Assembly: GCF_900086705.1 (NCBI RefSeq)
Contig: NZ_LT575483.1
Span: 497,166 to 561,165 of the forward strand
Origin: Massilibacillus massiliensis
GTDB lineage: Bacteria; Bacillota; Negativicutes; FLKF01
Direction of reading: 5' to 3'
Length of the DNA: 64,000 nt
The notes beneath the pieces are model-generated. The model made no database searches, was not told where the DNA came from, and was given only the letters and a program-made list of their open reading frames with translations. A program made the translations under genes and the position numbers. Shown here in pieces: positions 9,092 to 17,138 of this stretch; position 1 is the first letter of the stretch; every line of letters begins with the position of its first letter.

Positions 9092-10114
9092 TTTATATTT
9101 TTTTAATATTTGCCCTAAATTGCTGTTCATAAAATCAAGCAATGCCATAATTTTACCATATTCCATTCGAGTTGGTCCAAGTACTGCAACTGTACCAATG
9201 ATTTTACCATCCAATTTATACGTAGCACTCACCATACTGCAATCTTGAATGCCACTATATTTATTTTCTTGACCAATCGTAACAACAATTCCATCTCCAT
9301 CATGCGCGTGAAGCAAATCGCATAAGAGTTGCTCTTCTTCAAGCATCAACAAAATATTTTTTACCTTTTCAACATCACGAAATTCCGGCTGATTTAAAAG
9401 CTGTGTTGTGCCACCTAAATATACACGCTCTTTTTTATCCACGGTAAGTGCCTGACTAATGGCCTCAATCGTAGCATCAAATAATTTAGAATCGGCTAAG
9501 ACGTCTGCTTTAATTTTTCTTAGTACGGAAGGCTTAATAGACTCTAAAGCCTGCCCTGCCAAGTGCTTATTTACAACACTAGCAATACACTGTAAATCCT
9601 GCACTGTTGTACCGTTTGGCATAGCAATCACTTTATTTTCAATAAATCCTGCATCCGTCATAACTACAACAATTGCACTATGCTTCCCAAAAGGAAGAAA
9701 TTGTAGATATCTAAAGGTCGCTTGCGCCAATTGCGGTGCCAAAACTAATGAAATATTTTTCGTCATTCTTGATATAATTCTTGCTGTTTCTTGAAAAACT
9801 TCTTCAATTCGCTTTACTTTTACATTATACCAATTACTGATCAAATTAATTTCATTTTCACTCATTGCCTCTGGCGATAGTAAATCATCAACATAAAAGC
9901 GATACCCTTTCGCAGAAGGAATACGGCCCGAAGAAGTATGCAGCTGCTCAATATACCCCAGCAATTCTAAATCAGCCATCTCATTGCGTATAGTAGCTGA
10001 ACTGACACCAAGGTCATATTTACGGGCAATTGTCCTTGAACCAATAGGCTCTGCGGTGGAAATATAGTCATTTATGATAGCCTGGAGAATTTTTTGCTTA
10101 CGCTCATCAAGCAT
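9086..10114 (-). CDS. hrcA: Heat-inducible transcription repressor HrcA
   Basis: HrcA binds the CIRCE operator and represses class I heat-shock genes, with GroEL as its folding cofactor. The N-terminal winged helix (MLDERKQKILQAIINDYI, EPIGSRTIARKY, SSATIRNEMADLE) and the later HTSSGRIPSAKGYRFYVD segment are typical. The frame extends to a GTG at 10138, but that lies inside the CIRCE element. The ATG at 10114 after GGGGGTGG is the better start, giving 342 aa. It autoregulates the operon through CIRCE at 10132-10158. Confidence 0.96.
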   Translation of the reverse strand: MLDERKQKILQAIINDYISTAEPIGSRTIARKYDLGVSSATIRNEMADLELLGYIEQLHTSSGRIPSAKGYRFYVDDLLSPEAMSENEINLISNWYNVKVKRIEEVFQETARIISRMTKNISLVLAPQLAQATFRYLQFLPFGKHSAIVVVMTDAGFIENKVIAMPNGTTVQDLQCIASVVNKHLAGQALESIKPSVLRKIKADVLADSKLFDATIEAISQALTVDKKERVYLGGTTQLLNQPEFRDVEKVKNILLMLEEEQLLCDLLHAHDGDGIVVTIGQENKYSGIQDCSMVSATYKLDGKIIGTVAVLGPTRMEYGKIMALLDFMNSNLGQILKKYKF

Positions 10115-10131
10115 TTTCCCACCCCCTATTG

Positions 10132-10158
10132 TTAGCACTCTACATTAGTGAGTGCTAA
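10132..10158 (-). promoter_or_regulatory. CIRCE operator
   Basis: TTAGCACTC, 9 bases, GAGTGCTAA: an exact match to the CIRCE consensus, placed just downstream of the -10 box and just upstream of the hrcA start. It is the HrcA binding site. Confidence 0.97.
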
Positions 10159-10169
10159 TGTCTAATAAA

Positions 10170-10198
10170 AACATACCACTACTCAATTAAAATGTCAA
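10170..10198 (-). promoter_or_regulatory. Sigma-A promoter of the hrcA operon
   Basis: Minus strand TTGACA (10193-10198), 17-base spacer, TATGTT (10170-10175). The CIRCE element follows directly, so bound HrcA would block initiation. Confidence 0.8.
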
Positions 10199-10212
10199 TA
10201 AAACAATAGCTT

Positions 10213-11352
10213 TTATTTTAATAAAAATTCACAAAAAACTTGATTTCCATATTGCATCCCTAAATCAGTCAGATAAATAAAGTTTCCATCTTGCGCAATT
10301 AACTTTTTAAATTTGAGCCTATCTATAATATGACCATAAACAGAAAAAAAGTTACGATTAAATTTTTGTTTAAAAATTTTTAAATCAATTCCATTTTTCA
10401 TTCGAAGTGCTAAAAAACAAAATTCTTCTATCTGTGTTATACAATCCAGGCTCTCACAAGATTCTATCGTCGATTCTCCCGCAAACCTGCGTCGAATGTA
10501 TTCTTTTACGTCATCAAGATTAGAAAAACGCTTTTCCTTAAGGTAAGAATGTGCAGCTGTACCAACACCAAGATATGGTTTCACTTGCCAATATTTCAAA
10601 TTATGTTTGCTTTCAAAATTAGGTTTAGCAAAGTTTGAAATTTCATAACGTTGATATCCATAGCGCGGCAGCAATTGCATAACCAAATGATACATTTCCT
10701 CATCTAGGGTGTCACTTGGCAAAATTAGCGTATTTTGTTCTTGCAGTTTTTCAAATACAGTTCCATCCTCTATCTTTAACCCATAAACAGAAACATGTTC
10801 GATTCCTAGTGCAGCCGCTTGATCAATGCTCTTTCGCACATCATTTACCGTTTGCTCTGGTAAACCATACATTAAATCTAAGCTAAGATTTCGAAAACCA
10901 ATTTTTTTTGCTAATAAAACAGCTTCTTCAGCTTCTTTAGCAGTATGAATACGACCGATTTTTTTTAACAGCCTATCTTGAAAACTTTGCACACCAAAGC
11001 TCAGTCGATTGATGCCATTTTCAAACAACATACGCAGTTTTTCTTCATTTGCAGTTCCTGGATTCACTTCAATTGTACTTTCCACTTGAGGAGAAACCGC
11101 AAAATTTTTTTCAATTGCAACGATAATTTTATTTAATGCTTCCACATTTAATACCGTCGGTGTTCCACCGCCAATATAAATCGTATCAAGTACAGGATGA
11201 GATAAAAGAGCGCCTTGTGCAGCAATCTCTAAACACAAGGCGTTTACATAGGATTCGTGTAGACATTCTAGATTTGCATAGGAAGGAAAATCACAATAAA
11301 AACATTTTTGCTGACAAAACGGTATATGAACATATAAACCTAAATTCATCAT
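10213..11352 (-). CDS. hemW: Radical SAM heme chaperone HemW
   Basis: HemW is a radical-SAM protein related to oxygen-independent coproporphyrinogen oxidase (HemN), now regarded as a heme chaperone. The cluster-binding CxxxCxxC is at cysteines 13, 17 and 20 (HIPFCQQKCFYCDF), and GGGTP follows. At 379 aa it has the short HemW length and lacks the extra N-terminal cysteine arrangement of true HemN. It lies between lepA and hrcA, as in Bacillus. It starts at ATG after GGGAGTG. Confidence 0.92.
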   Translation of the reverse strand: MMNLGLYVHIPFCQQKCFYCDFPSYANLECLHESYVNALCLEIAAQGALLSHPVLDTIYIGGGTPTVLNVEALNKIIVAIEKNFAVSPQVESTIEVNPGTANEEKLRMLFENGINRLSFGVQSFQDRLLKKIGRIHTAKEAEEAVLLAKKIGFRNLSLDLMYGLPEQTVNDVRKSIDQAAALGIEHVSVYGLKIEDGTVFEKLQEQNTLILPSDTLDEEMYHLVMQLLPRYGYQRYEISNFAKPNFESKHNLKYWQVKPYLGVGTAAHSYLKEKRFSNLDDVKEYIRRRFAGESTIESCESLDCITQIEEFCFLALRMKNGIDLKIFKQKFNRNFFSVYGHIIDRLKFKKLIAQDGNFIYLTDLGMQYGNQVFCEFLLK

Positions 11353-11367
11353 ACCACACTCCCAAAA

Positions 11368-13164
11368 TCAATCAATTTTCAAAATTGCCATAAATGCTTC
11401 TTGCGGAATTTCAACGTTTCCAACAGATTTCATGCGCTTTTTACCTTCTTTTTGTTTCTCTAATAGTTTACGCTTTCTACTAATATCACCACCGTAACAT
11501 TTGGCCAATACATCTTTACGCATTGCCCGTACGGTCTCTCTTGCAATGATCTTATTTCCAACAGCAGCCTGTATTGGAATCTCAAACATCTGCTGTGGAA
11601 TAATGCCTTTTAATTTCTCTGCCAATTGTCTGCCGCGTTGTGCCGCTTTGTCTTTATGTACAATCACCGATAATGCATCAACAGCATCACCATTAAGCAG
11701 GATATCTAATTTTACGAGTATAGATGTTTGATAATCAGATAATTCATAATCCAGTGAAGCATATCCACGCGTAGAAGATTTTAAACGATCAAAATAATCA
11801 TAGATAATTTCACTTAGAGGAATATGATAGGTTACCATAACACGATTCACATCTAAATATTTCATATCTTTAAATTCACCGCGTTTTTCTTGCGACAATT
11901 CCATCACTGCGCCAACATAATCATTTGGTACGATAACGGTTGCTTTAACGTAAGGTTCATCAATATGATCTATTTCCGTTGTTGGTGGAAGATGGGATGG
12001 ATTATCAATCTTTAAAACTTCACCATTTGTTTTATATACATGGTAAATTACGCTTGGTGCCGTTGTAATTAAACTTAAGTTATATTCACGTTCTAAGCGT
12101 TCTTGGATTACGTCCATATGCAGCAAACCTAAGAAACCGCAGCGATAGCCAAATCCCAAAGCAATTGAAGTCTCTGGCTCAAATAATAACGAAGCATCAT
12201 TTAGTTGTAACTTTTCCAAGGCATCCTTTAAATTATCATAATCAGAACTATCTACTGGATATAATCCACAATACACCATTGGATTAATACCTCGGTACCC
12301 AGGCAATGCTTTGTCGACTGGATGGTTTACATCTGTGATTGTATCTCCAACGCGAACATCTTTCACATTTTTTATACTGCCGACAACAAAACCAACCTGT
12401 CCAGTACCAAGTTCTTTTACATTCGTCAAAGCAGGTCTGAAACAGCCCACTTCCGTAACTTCAAACTCTTTATTGGTCGCTATCATTTTCAACTTCATGC
12501 CTGGTTTAATAAAACCATCCATAACACGCACATAAGCGATTACTCCCTTATATGCATCAAAATGAGAATCAAAAATAAGCGCACTGAGCGGCGCATTTAC
12601 ATCTCCCGCTGGAGCTGGTACTTTTTCTACAATCGCATCTAAAATTTCTTCAATGCCAATTCCCACTTTTGCACTTGCAAGAACTGCCTCCGAAGCATCC
12701 AGGCCAATTACATCTTCTATTTCCTGTTTCACTTTTTCTGGCTCCGCACTTGGTAAATCAATTTTGTTAATAACTGGAATAATTTCTAAATTATTTTCTA
12801 AAGCCAAATATACGTTGGCTAAAGTTTGCGCTTCTATGCCTTGTGCAGCATCAACAACTAGAAGCGCACCTTCACAAGCAGCCAAACTTCTCGATACCTC
12901 ATACGTAAAATCTACATGTCCAGGCGTGTCAATTAAGTTAATTTGATAGGTTTGTCCGTCCTTACCAACATAATCAAGTCGAACCGCTTGTGCTTTTATT
13001 GTGATACCACGTTCACGTTCCAAATCCATTTGGTCAAGCACTTGTGCTTCCATCTCACGCTTAGACAAAGTTCCTGTATATTCAATCAATCGATCTGCAA
13101 TTGTTGATTTACCATGATCTATATGTGCAATAATAGAAAAGTTACGAATATTCTTTGTTTGCAT
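11368..13164 (-). CDS. lepA: Elongation factor 4 (LepA)
   Basis: A translational GTPase that acts on stalled or misplaced ribosomes and in ribosome assembly. GTPase motifs: AHIDHGKS (residues 13-20), [13 protein letters not shown]. The LepA-specific C-terminal domain is present, ending in [28 protein letters not shown]. 598 aa is the normal length. It starts [14 protein letters not shown] with a suitable ribosome-binding site in the 5' gap. Order spoIIP - small gene - lepA - hemW - hrcA is conserved with Bacillus. Confidence 0.97.
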   Translation of the reverse strand: MQTKNIRNFSIIAHIDHGKSTIADRLIEYTGTLSKREMEAQVLDQMDLERERGITIKAQAVRLDYVGKDGQTYQINLIDTPGHVDFTYEVSRSLAACEGALLVVDAAQGIEAQTLANVYLALENNLEIIPVINKIDLPSAEPEKVKQEIEDVIGLDASEAVLASAKVGIGIEEILDAIVEKVPAPAGDVNAPLSALIFDSHFDAYKGVIAYVRVMDGFIKPGMKLKMIATNKEFEVTEVGCFRPALTNVKELGTGQVGFVVGSIKNVKDVRVGDTITDVNHPVDKALPGYRGINPMVYCGLYPVDSSDYDNLKDALEKLQLNDASLLFEPETSIALGFGYRCGFLGLLHMDVIQERLEREYNLSLITTAPSVIYHVYKTNGEVLKIDNPSHLPPTTEIDHIDEPYVKATVIVPNDYVGAVMELSQEKRGEFKDMKYLDVNRVMVTYHIPLSEIIYDYFDRLKSSTRGYASLDYELSDYQTSILVKLDILLNGDAVDALSVIVHKDKAAQRGRQLAEKLKGIIPQQMFEIPIQAAVGNKIIARETVRAMRKDVLAKCYGGDISRKRKLLEKQKEGKKRMKSVGNVEIPQEAFMAILKID

Positions 13165-13237
13165 ATTTTCCTCCAGAACCTTAAATCTACAAATACTGCC
13201 TTAAATTATAGCACTGTCTGCAGCCCCCCCGCAAGTA

Positions 13238-13498
13238 TTACAATACAGTTTGAATATAACTGGTGACTACTTTTATAAGATATGCATAATATCCCATAAA
13301 ATTATTTTTTAGATACGCAAATTCAGATAATGTGAATTGATAGAAATCAGTAATATAATTTCGAATGAGCATTTCACGGTTCCACGTTAAATCATCAATC
13401 TGCATTTCGGCAATCGCGGTTCCAACAAGAATAAACAAGAAAAGCAAACAGATTCCTTTGAGCATTTTGCCTAACCAAATTCGTTCAACTTTTCGCAT
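13238..13498 (-). CDS. Small membrane protein in the yqxA position
   Basis: An 86-aa protein of unknown function with a single N-terminal hydrophobic segment (about residues 14-30, GICLLFLFILVGTAIA) and an aromatic-rich tail with many Tyr/Phe residues. It starts eight bases after the spoIIP stop with GAGGTG six bases before the ATG, so it is almost certainly translated with spoIIP. In Bacillus the same slot holds yqxA, also a small one-TM protein. I see the same position and topology but no clear sequence match. Confidence 0.7.
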   Translation of the reverse strand: MRKVERIWLGKMLKGICLLFLFILVGTAIAEMQIDDLTWNREMLIRNYITDFYQFTLSEFAYLKNNFMGYYAYLIKVVTSYIQTVL

Positions 13499-13506
13499 AG
13501 TTCACC

Positions 13507-14547
13507 TCAATCACCTTCTTGTAAAATTTCTGCAATCACATCCCCCAGCATTTCCATAGAACGTGTTGCTTCTTGCTTACTTGTTTCGTGCGTTCCCACT
13601 TCAAGCAATAAAGCATGTGGATGCAAATGTTGATTATATCGCCATTCTACAAGCTGAATTCCTTTCATTAAGCCTGGATATTTTTCATTACATTTCTCCT
13701 TGATCTTTTTTGCTAACGCGTAATTTTCCTTCCAATGAGGTTGCGGTAAATCGGGCTGCCCTTGCGCAACAATAATTGTAATTTGGGCGACTGTTTCACC
13801 TTGAACGTTTGCAATATAATTTTCTCTCTTTTCCGCATCTCTATGAATATCGAAAATCATCTTTAAATCCGGTTGTTCTTTTAATATTTTTTTTACGGTA
13901 TTTTCAGATGCACTATACGCTTTCATAAAACTAGGATAATCATGAATCGTCGTGTCTTGTATTCCTGCAAAGCCTTGTTTTGCTAATGATTGAATTAAAG
14001 CATCTCCCACTTCAACAATTTCACCAATTTGTCCACCTGGACTATGTGCTACACCAGAACTCGGAATAAAGGATTCGGCTGTATGGGTATGATACACTGC
14101 CACAACGGGTTTACCAGAATTTTTGGTAAGATTAAAGGACGCCTTTTTAGACTGTGTAGATGCTGATACACTTCGTAAAGTATCACTTTTACCTGGCATT
14201 CTTGGCAGCTCAGCCCGCAAGATTGAACTTAAATCATTTCCATTAATACTCGTGAAAAAAGTGAACGTGTCATTCAGCCAAATGCGTACTGAGTTCGCAT
14301 TTGTTATTGTTTGATCACTTTTTATTCTATTAGATTGAGCTAGTCCGGGAATTCCCCAAAATAAAAAATCTCGCCAAGTAGCCAGACCTAAAAATACACT
14401 GTTTGGTGAATGCATCGCCGCTACAGGCACAGATACATTCACCAAAGAATTGTAAATACTACTAAATATAATTGTAGCAATCACAACATGAAGCATTAAC
14501 ATTTTCTTACTTGCATTCAACAATCGCTTTTTTTGCATTCTCGTCAC
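13507..14547 (-). CDS. spoIIP: Stage II sporulation protein P
   Basis: SpoIIP is a peptidoglycan amidase/endopeptidase that works with SpoIID and SpoIIM during engulfment of the forespore. The N-terminus has a membrane anchor (about residues 17-35); the catalytic domain shows VAVYHTHTAESF, FDIHRDAE and LLEVGTHETS. The frame extends to a GTG at 14583, but AGGGGG lies inside that extension; the GTG at 14547, seven bases after it, is preferred. It follows gpr, as in Bacillus. Its presence supports endospore formation. Confidence 0.93.
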   Translation of the reverse strand: MTRMQKKRLLNASKKMLMLHVVIATIIFSSIYNSLVNVSVPVAAMHSPNSVFLGLATWRDFLFWGIPGLAQSNRIKSDQTITNANSVRIWLNDTFTFFTSINGNDLSSILRAELPRMPGKSDTLRSVSASTQSKKASFNLTKNSGKPVVAVYHTHTAESFIPSSGVAHSPGGQIGEIVEVGDALIQSLAKQGFAGIQDTTIHDYPSFMKAYSASENTVKKILKEQPDLKMIFDIHRDAEKRENYIANVQGETVAQITIIVAQGQPDLPQPHWKENYALAKKIKEKCNEKYPGLMKGIQLVEWRYNQHLHPHALLLEVGTHETSKQEATRSMEMLGDVIAEILQEGD

Positions 14548-14612
14548 TATAGTTCCCCCTATTGCTATAGAGCGAAATTTCACTTACATACGATGTATAT
14601 GCAAACAAGCTA

Positions 14613-15587
14613 TCATATATACTTAATATATTGATGAATATTTTCGTAATCTATTTTTTCATGCAAAGCACGATTAAGCCCTTCTGCTACAACCATAGAA
14701 ATATCGGTAATAATTTGGTCGATCTCTTTCGGCGTTACCATTAAATTCCCTAAAGTTTCTGGTAATACTTGCCTGATGATAACTTGGCATTCTCTCTCCG
14801 ATAATGTTTCCATACTTTTAAAATAACGAGCAAAAGATGCGTGATCTTTCAGTGTATGAATCGTATCCATTGCAATCGTGGAAGCATGTACGACAGTCGG
14901 TACACCAATTGCAATCACAGGTACACCTAATGTTTGCTCATTGAGGCCAAATCGTTTGTTATCCACACCGGACCCCGGATGAATCCCTGTATTTGCCAAT
15001 TGTATAGTTGTGTTTACACGATGGCTTGCAGCAGCAGCAAGTGCATCAATTGCAATGACAAGATCGGGTTTAACTTTTGCTACAAGCCCTTGAATAATTT
15101 CTGCCGTTTCAATTCCTGTAATCCCCAGAACACCCGGTTCAATTGCACAAACAAGCCGCATTTCATTTTTTACTTTATCTACTAACATCTCTTTCATATG
15201 ACGCGTTACAACTAATTTTTCTATTGTTTTGGGACCTAATGCATCCGGTGTAATATTTCGATTTCCCAACCCCACAACCAGAACTGTAGCTGTCGGCTCT
15301 ATTTTTACCAAATGATGAAGTTCATCAGCCAAAATTCCACTGATTTTTTCATGTAGTTCTCCATCATTATATTGCAACCCTTGTGCTTCTATGGTAATAT
15401 ATTTCCCTTTTGGTTTTCCTAATGCTTCTTCCGCTGATTGATTGCTAATATTAACTCTCGTAATCAATACATCCTCATCTTTACTCGTTACAACATCCAC
15501 ACCGGATACTTCATGCGATACACGTTTTGTTATCATCTCACGTGCTTCAATTGCTAAATCTGTTCTAATCTCAATAAAATTTTCCAC
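14613..15587 (-). CDS. gpr: Germination protease GPR
   Basis: GPR degrades small acid-soluble spore proteins early in germination (aspartic-type family A25). The protein begins MENFIEIRTDLAIEARE and shows VVGLGNRNITPDALGP, GVLGITGIETAEI, IDALAAAAS and GIHPGSGVDNKR, all characteristic. At 324 aa it is a little shorter than the Bacillus enzyme (about 370). In Bacillus it is made as a zymogen; the N-terminal propeptide region seems present. It is divergent from rpsT; no convincing sigma-G promoter was found in the gap. Confidence 0.95.
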   Translation of the reverse strand: MENFIEIRTDLAIEAREMITKRVSHEVSGVDVVTSKDEDVLITRVNISNQSAEEALGKPKGKYITIEAQGLQYNDGELHEKISGILADELHHLVKIEPTATVLVVGLGNRNITPDALGPKTIEKLVVTRHMKEMLVDKVKNEMRLVCAIEPGVLGITGIETAEIIQGLVAKVKPDLVIAIDALAAAASHRVNTTIQLANTGIHPGSGVDNKRFGLNEQTLGVPVIAIGVPTVVHASTIAMDTIHTLKDHASFARYFKSMETLSERECQVIIRQVLPETLGNLMVTPKEIDQIITDISMVVAEGLNRALHEKIDYENIHQYIKYI

Positions 15588-15689
15588 AACATCGCCCCTT
15601 AATAAAAAATATAATGTATCATTTTGTGATTTTAATAAACCAATTCAACGACACGATTTTAGTTTGTGTGTTTATCCAAGAATTCATGC

Positions 15690-15718
15690 TTGCAATTTCA
15701 ATAAGTACATGCTAGAAT
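15690..15718 (+). promoter_or_regulatory. Sigma-A promoter of rpsT
   Basis: TTGCAA (15690-15695), 17-base spacer ending in TGC, TAGAAT (15713-15718): a near-consensus promoter with an extended -10, about 35 bases before the rpsT start. Confidence 0.8.
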
Positions 15719-15753
15719 ATTTAGGTAAACAAACCCTTAAGGAGGTGAAACAC

Positions 15754-16020
15754 TTGCCAAATATTATTTCATCTGTACGTAGCGTAAAAACTGACGCTGA
15801 ACGTCGTGCAAAAAACTTCGCTGCAAAATCAGCTGTGAAAACTGCTGCTCGTAAATTAGTAGAAGCTATTGAAGCTGGTCAAGCTGATGAAGCTAAAGCC
15901 CTCCTTATCAAAGCTAGCAAAACTATTGATACAGCAGCTGCTAAAGGTGTTTTCCATAAAAATGCTGCAGCGCGTAAAAAATCTCGTTTAGCTCGCAAAC
16001 TTAATGCTTTAGCTAAATAG
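15754..16020 (+). CDS. rpsT: 30S ribosomal protein S20
   Basis: An 88-aa basic, helical protein (PNIISSVRSVKTDAERRAKN, then KSAVKTAARK, ending HKNAAARKKSRLARKLNALAK) that binds 16S rRNA early in 30S assembly. It starts at TTG (15754), eight bases after a perfect AAGGAGG; the longer in-frame extension upstream crosses the promoter and is rejected. TTG starts for rpsT are common and linked to S20 autoregulation in other bacteria. A hairpin terminator follows. Confidence 0.96.
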   Translation: MPNIISSVRSVKTDAERRAKNFAAKSAVKTAARKLVEAIEAGQADEAKALLIKASKTIDTAAAKGVFHKNAAARKKSRLARKLNALAK

Positions 16021-16036
16021 TGATACTATGTAATAA

Positions 16037-16065
16037 AAAGCCTATCCTTTTTAAGGATAGGCTTT
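16037..16065. terminator. Bidirectional terminator between rpsT and holA
   Basis: A 13-bp stem (AAAGCCTATCCTT and AAGGATAGGCTTT) with T-rich sequence after it on both strands. It serves convergent rpsT (+) and holA (-). Confidence 0.9.
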
Positions 16066-16082
16066 ATTATTTTGCTCTTTTT

Positions 16083-17108
16083 TCACACACATAATTCAAT
16101 GATAATATTTTCCAACAAAATGCAATTCACTTGCCCAGATTTTAATTTGTAATCCGCATCGGCCAAACGAATTAAAGCATTCTTCAAAACTTTTTCATCA
16201 AAATTTCTGCTTTTAGCAATCAACTTTTCTGCAATAATGGGTACAAGTCCAACATATTCTGCAATTTTTTTACCGTTATATCCTCTTGTGGATAATGTTT
16301 TCACTTGCCACAGTTGCCTTACATGGCGACTAAACATTGTAATAATTTTAAGTGGATGTTCTCCTGCACTCAATTGTTCGGACAACAAGCTTAATGCTTT
16401 TTTTAGATTTTTATCGCTAATTGCATCCAGCATTGCAAAAATTGAAACTTCCGGAATACTCGTTAAAAGCTCCAATAAATCTTGCTTGGTAATCACTGCT
16501 TTATCCGTATACAATAAGATTTTATCTATTTCTTGATCAAGGAATCCCAATGATATGGTCTGCATTACACTTGTTACTTCTAAGAAATATTCGTAAGCAT
16601 CACGTGAAAACTGCCGATCAATTTCTTTGAGCTTTCCCTTTAACCAATCTTTTACTTCCCAAGGCTTAATCGGCAGCACTTCCACTGCACGACCATACTT
16701 CGCAATTGTTTTATATAATTTACGACGTTTGTCTGCCTTTTCAGGTGTAAACAAAATTAAAACGCTATAGGATGGCATATTCGAAAACAACTGCTGCAAA
16801 GCATCTTCTTTATGACTAGATTTTAGGGAATCCGCATTTTTTTTTCTCTCTTTTAGCAGATTCGTATTGCGAATCAAAATAACATTTCGTTCACCAAAAA
16901 AAGGAACAGCATTGATCAAATTCTCCAAAGCATCAATTTCCACATCGCCATGAAATACTTGAATTTCGTCCCGCTGGTCATTTGGCAGTAATCTATGAAT
17001 CAATGTCTTTTCTAATTTATCAGCGAGATAAGTCTCTTCTCCACTGATTAAATAAATAGGCATAATTACCCCTTGCTCAATTTCCTGCACAATTTCAAAA
17101 TAATTCAT
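16083..17108 (-). CDS. holA: DNA polymerase III subunit delta
   Basis: The delta subunit of the clamp loader, which opens the beta sliding clamp. The N-terminal region with PIYLISGEETYLADKLE, then the GERNVILIRN segment, the AAA+-like fold and the C-terminal collar domain (LSEQLSAGEHPLKIITMFSRHVRQLWQ) match HolA/YqeN. 341 aa is normal. Order comEA-comEC-holA-rpsT is as in Bacillus, here with holA transcribed convergently to rpsT. Confidence 0.94.
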   Translation of the reverse strand: MNYFEIVQEIEQGVIMPIYLISGEETYLADKLEKTLIHRLLPNDQRDEIQVFHGDVEIDALENLINAVPFFGERNVILIRNTNLLKERKKNADSLKSSHKEDALQQLFSNMPSYSVLILFTPEKADKRRKLYKTIAKYGRAVEVLPIKPWEVKDWLKGKLKEIDRQFSRDAYEYFLEVTSVMQTISLGFLDQEIDKILLYTDKAVITKQDLLELLTSIPEVSIFAMLDAISDKNLKKALSLLSEQLSAGEHPLKIITMFSRHVRQLWQVKTLSTRGYNGKKIAEYVGLVPIIAEKLIAKSRNFDEKVLKNALIRLADADYKLKSGQVNCILLENIIIELCV

Positions 17109-17138
17109 CGTTACTCCTTTTGATTAAAACCTACACAT

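Noticed and set aside
14548-14612. Sigma-E/G promoter for spoIIP
   Set aside because: TGCATA and CATATACAT overlap in the same few bases and cannot serve as a spaced -35/-10 pair; too weak to call.
15588-15680. Sigma-G/F promoter for gpr
   Set aside because: TGAATT and CATTATA are visible but about 25 bases apart, outside the allowed spacing.
15442-15753. Long in-frame extension upstream of rpsT
   Set aside because: It runs through gpr antisense and the rpsT promoter; the TTG after AAGGAGG gives the correct S20 N-terminus.
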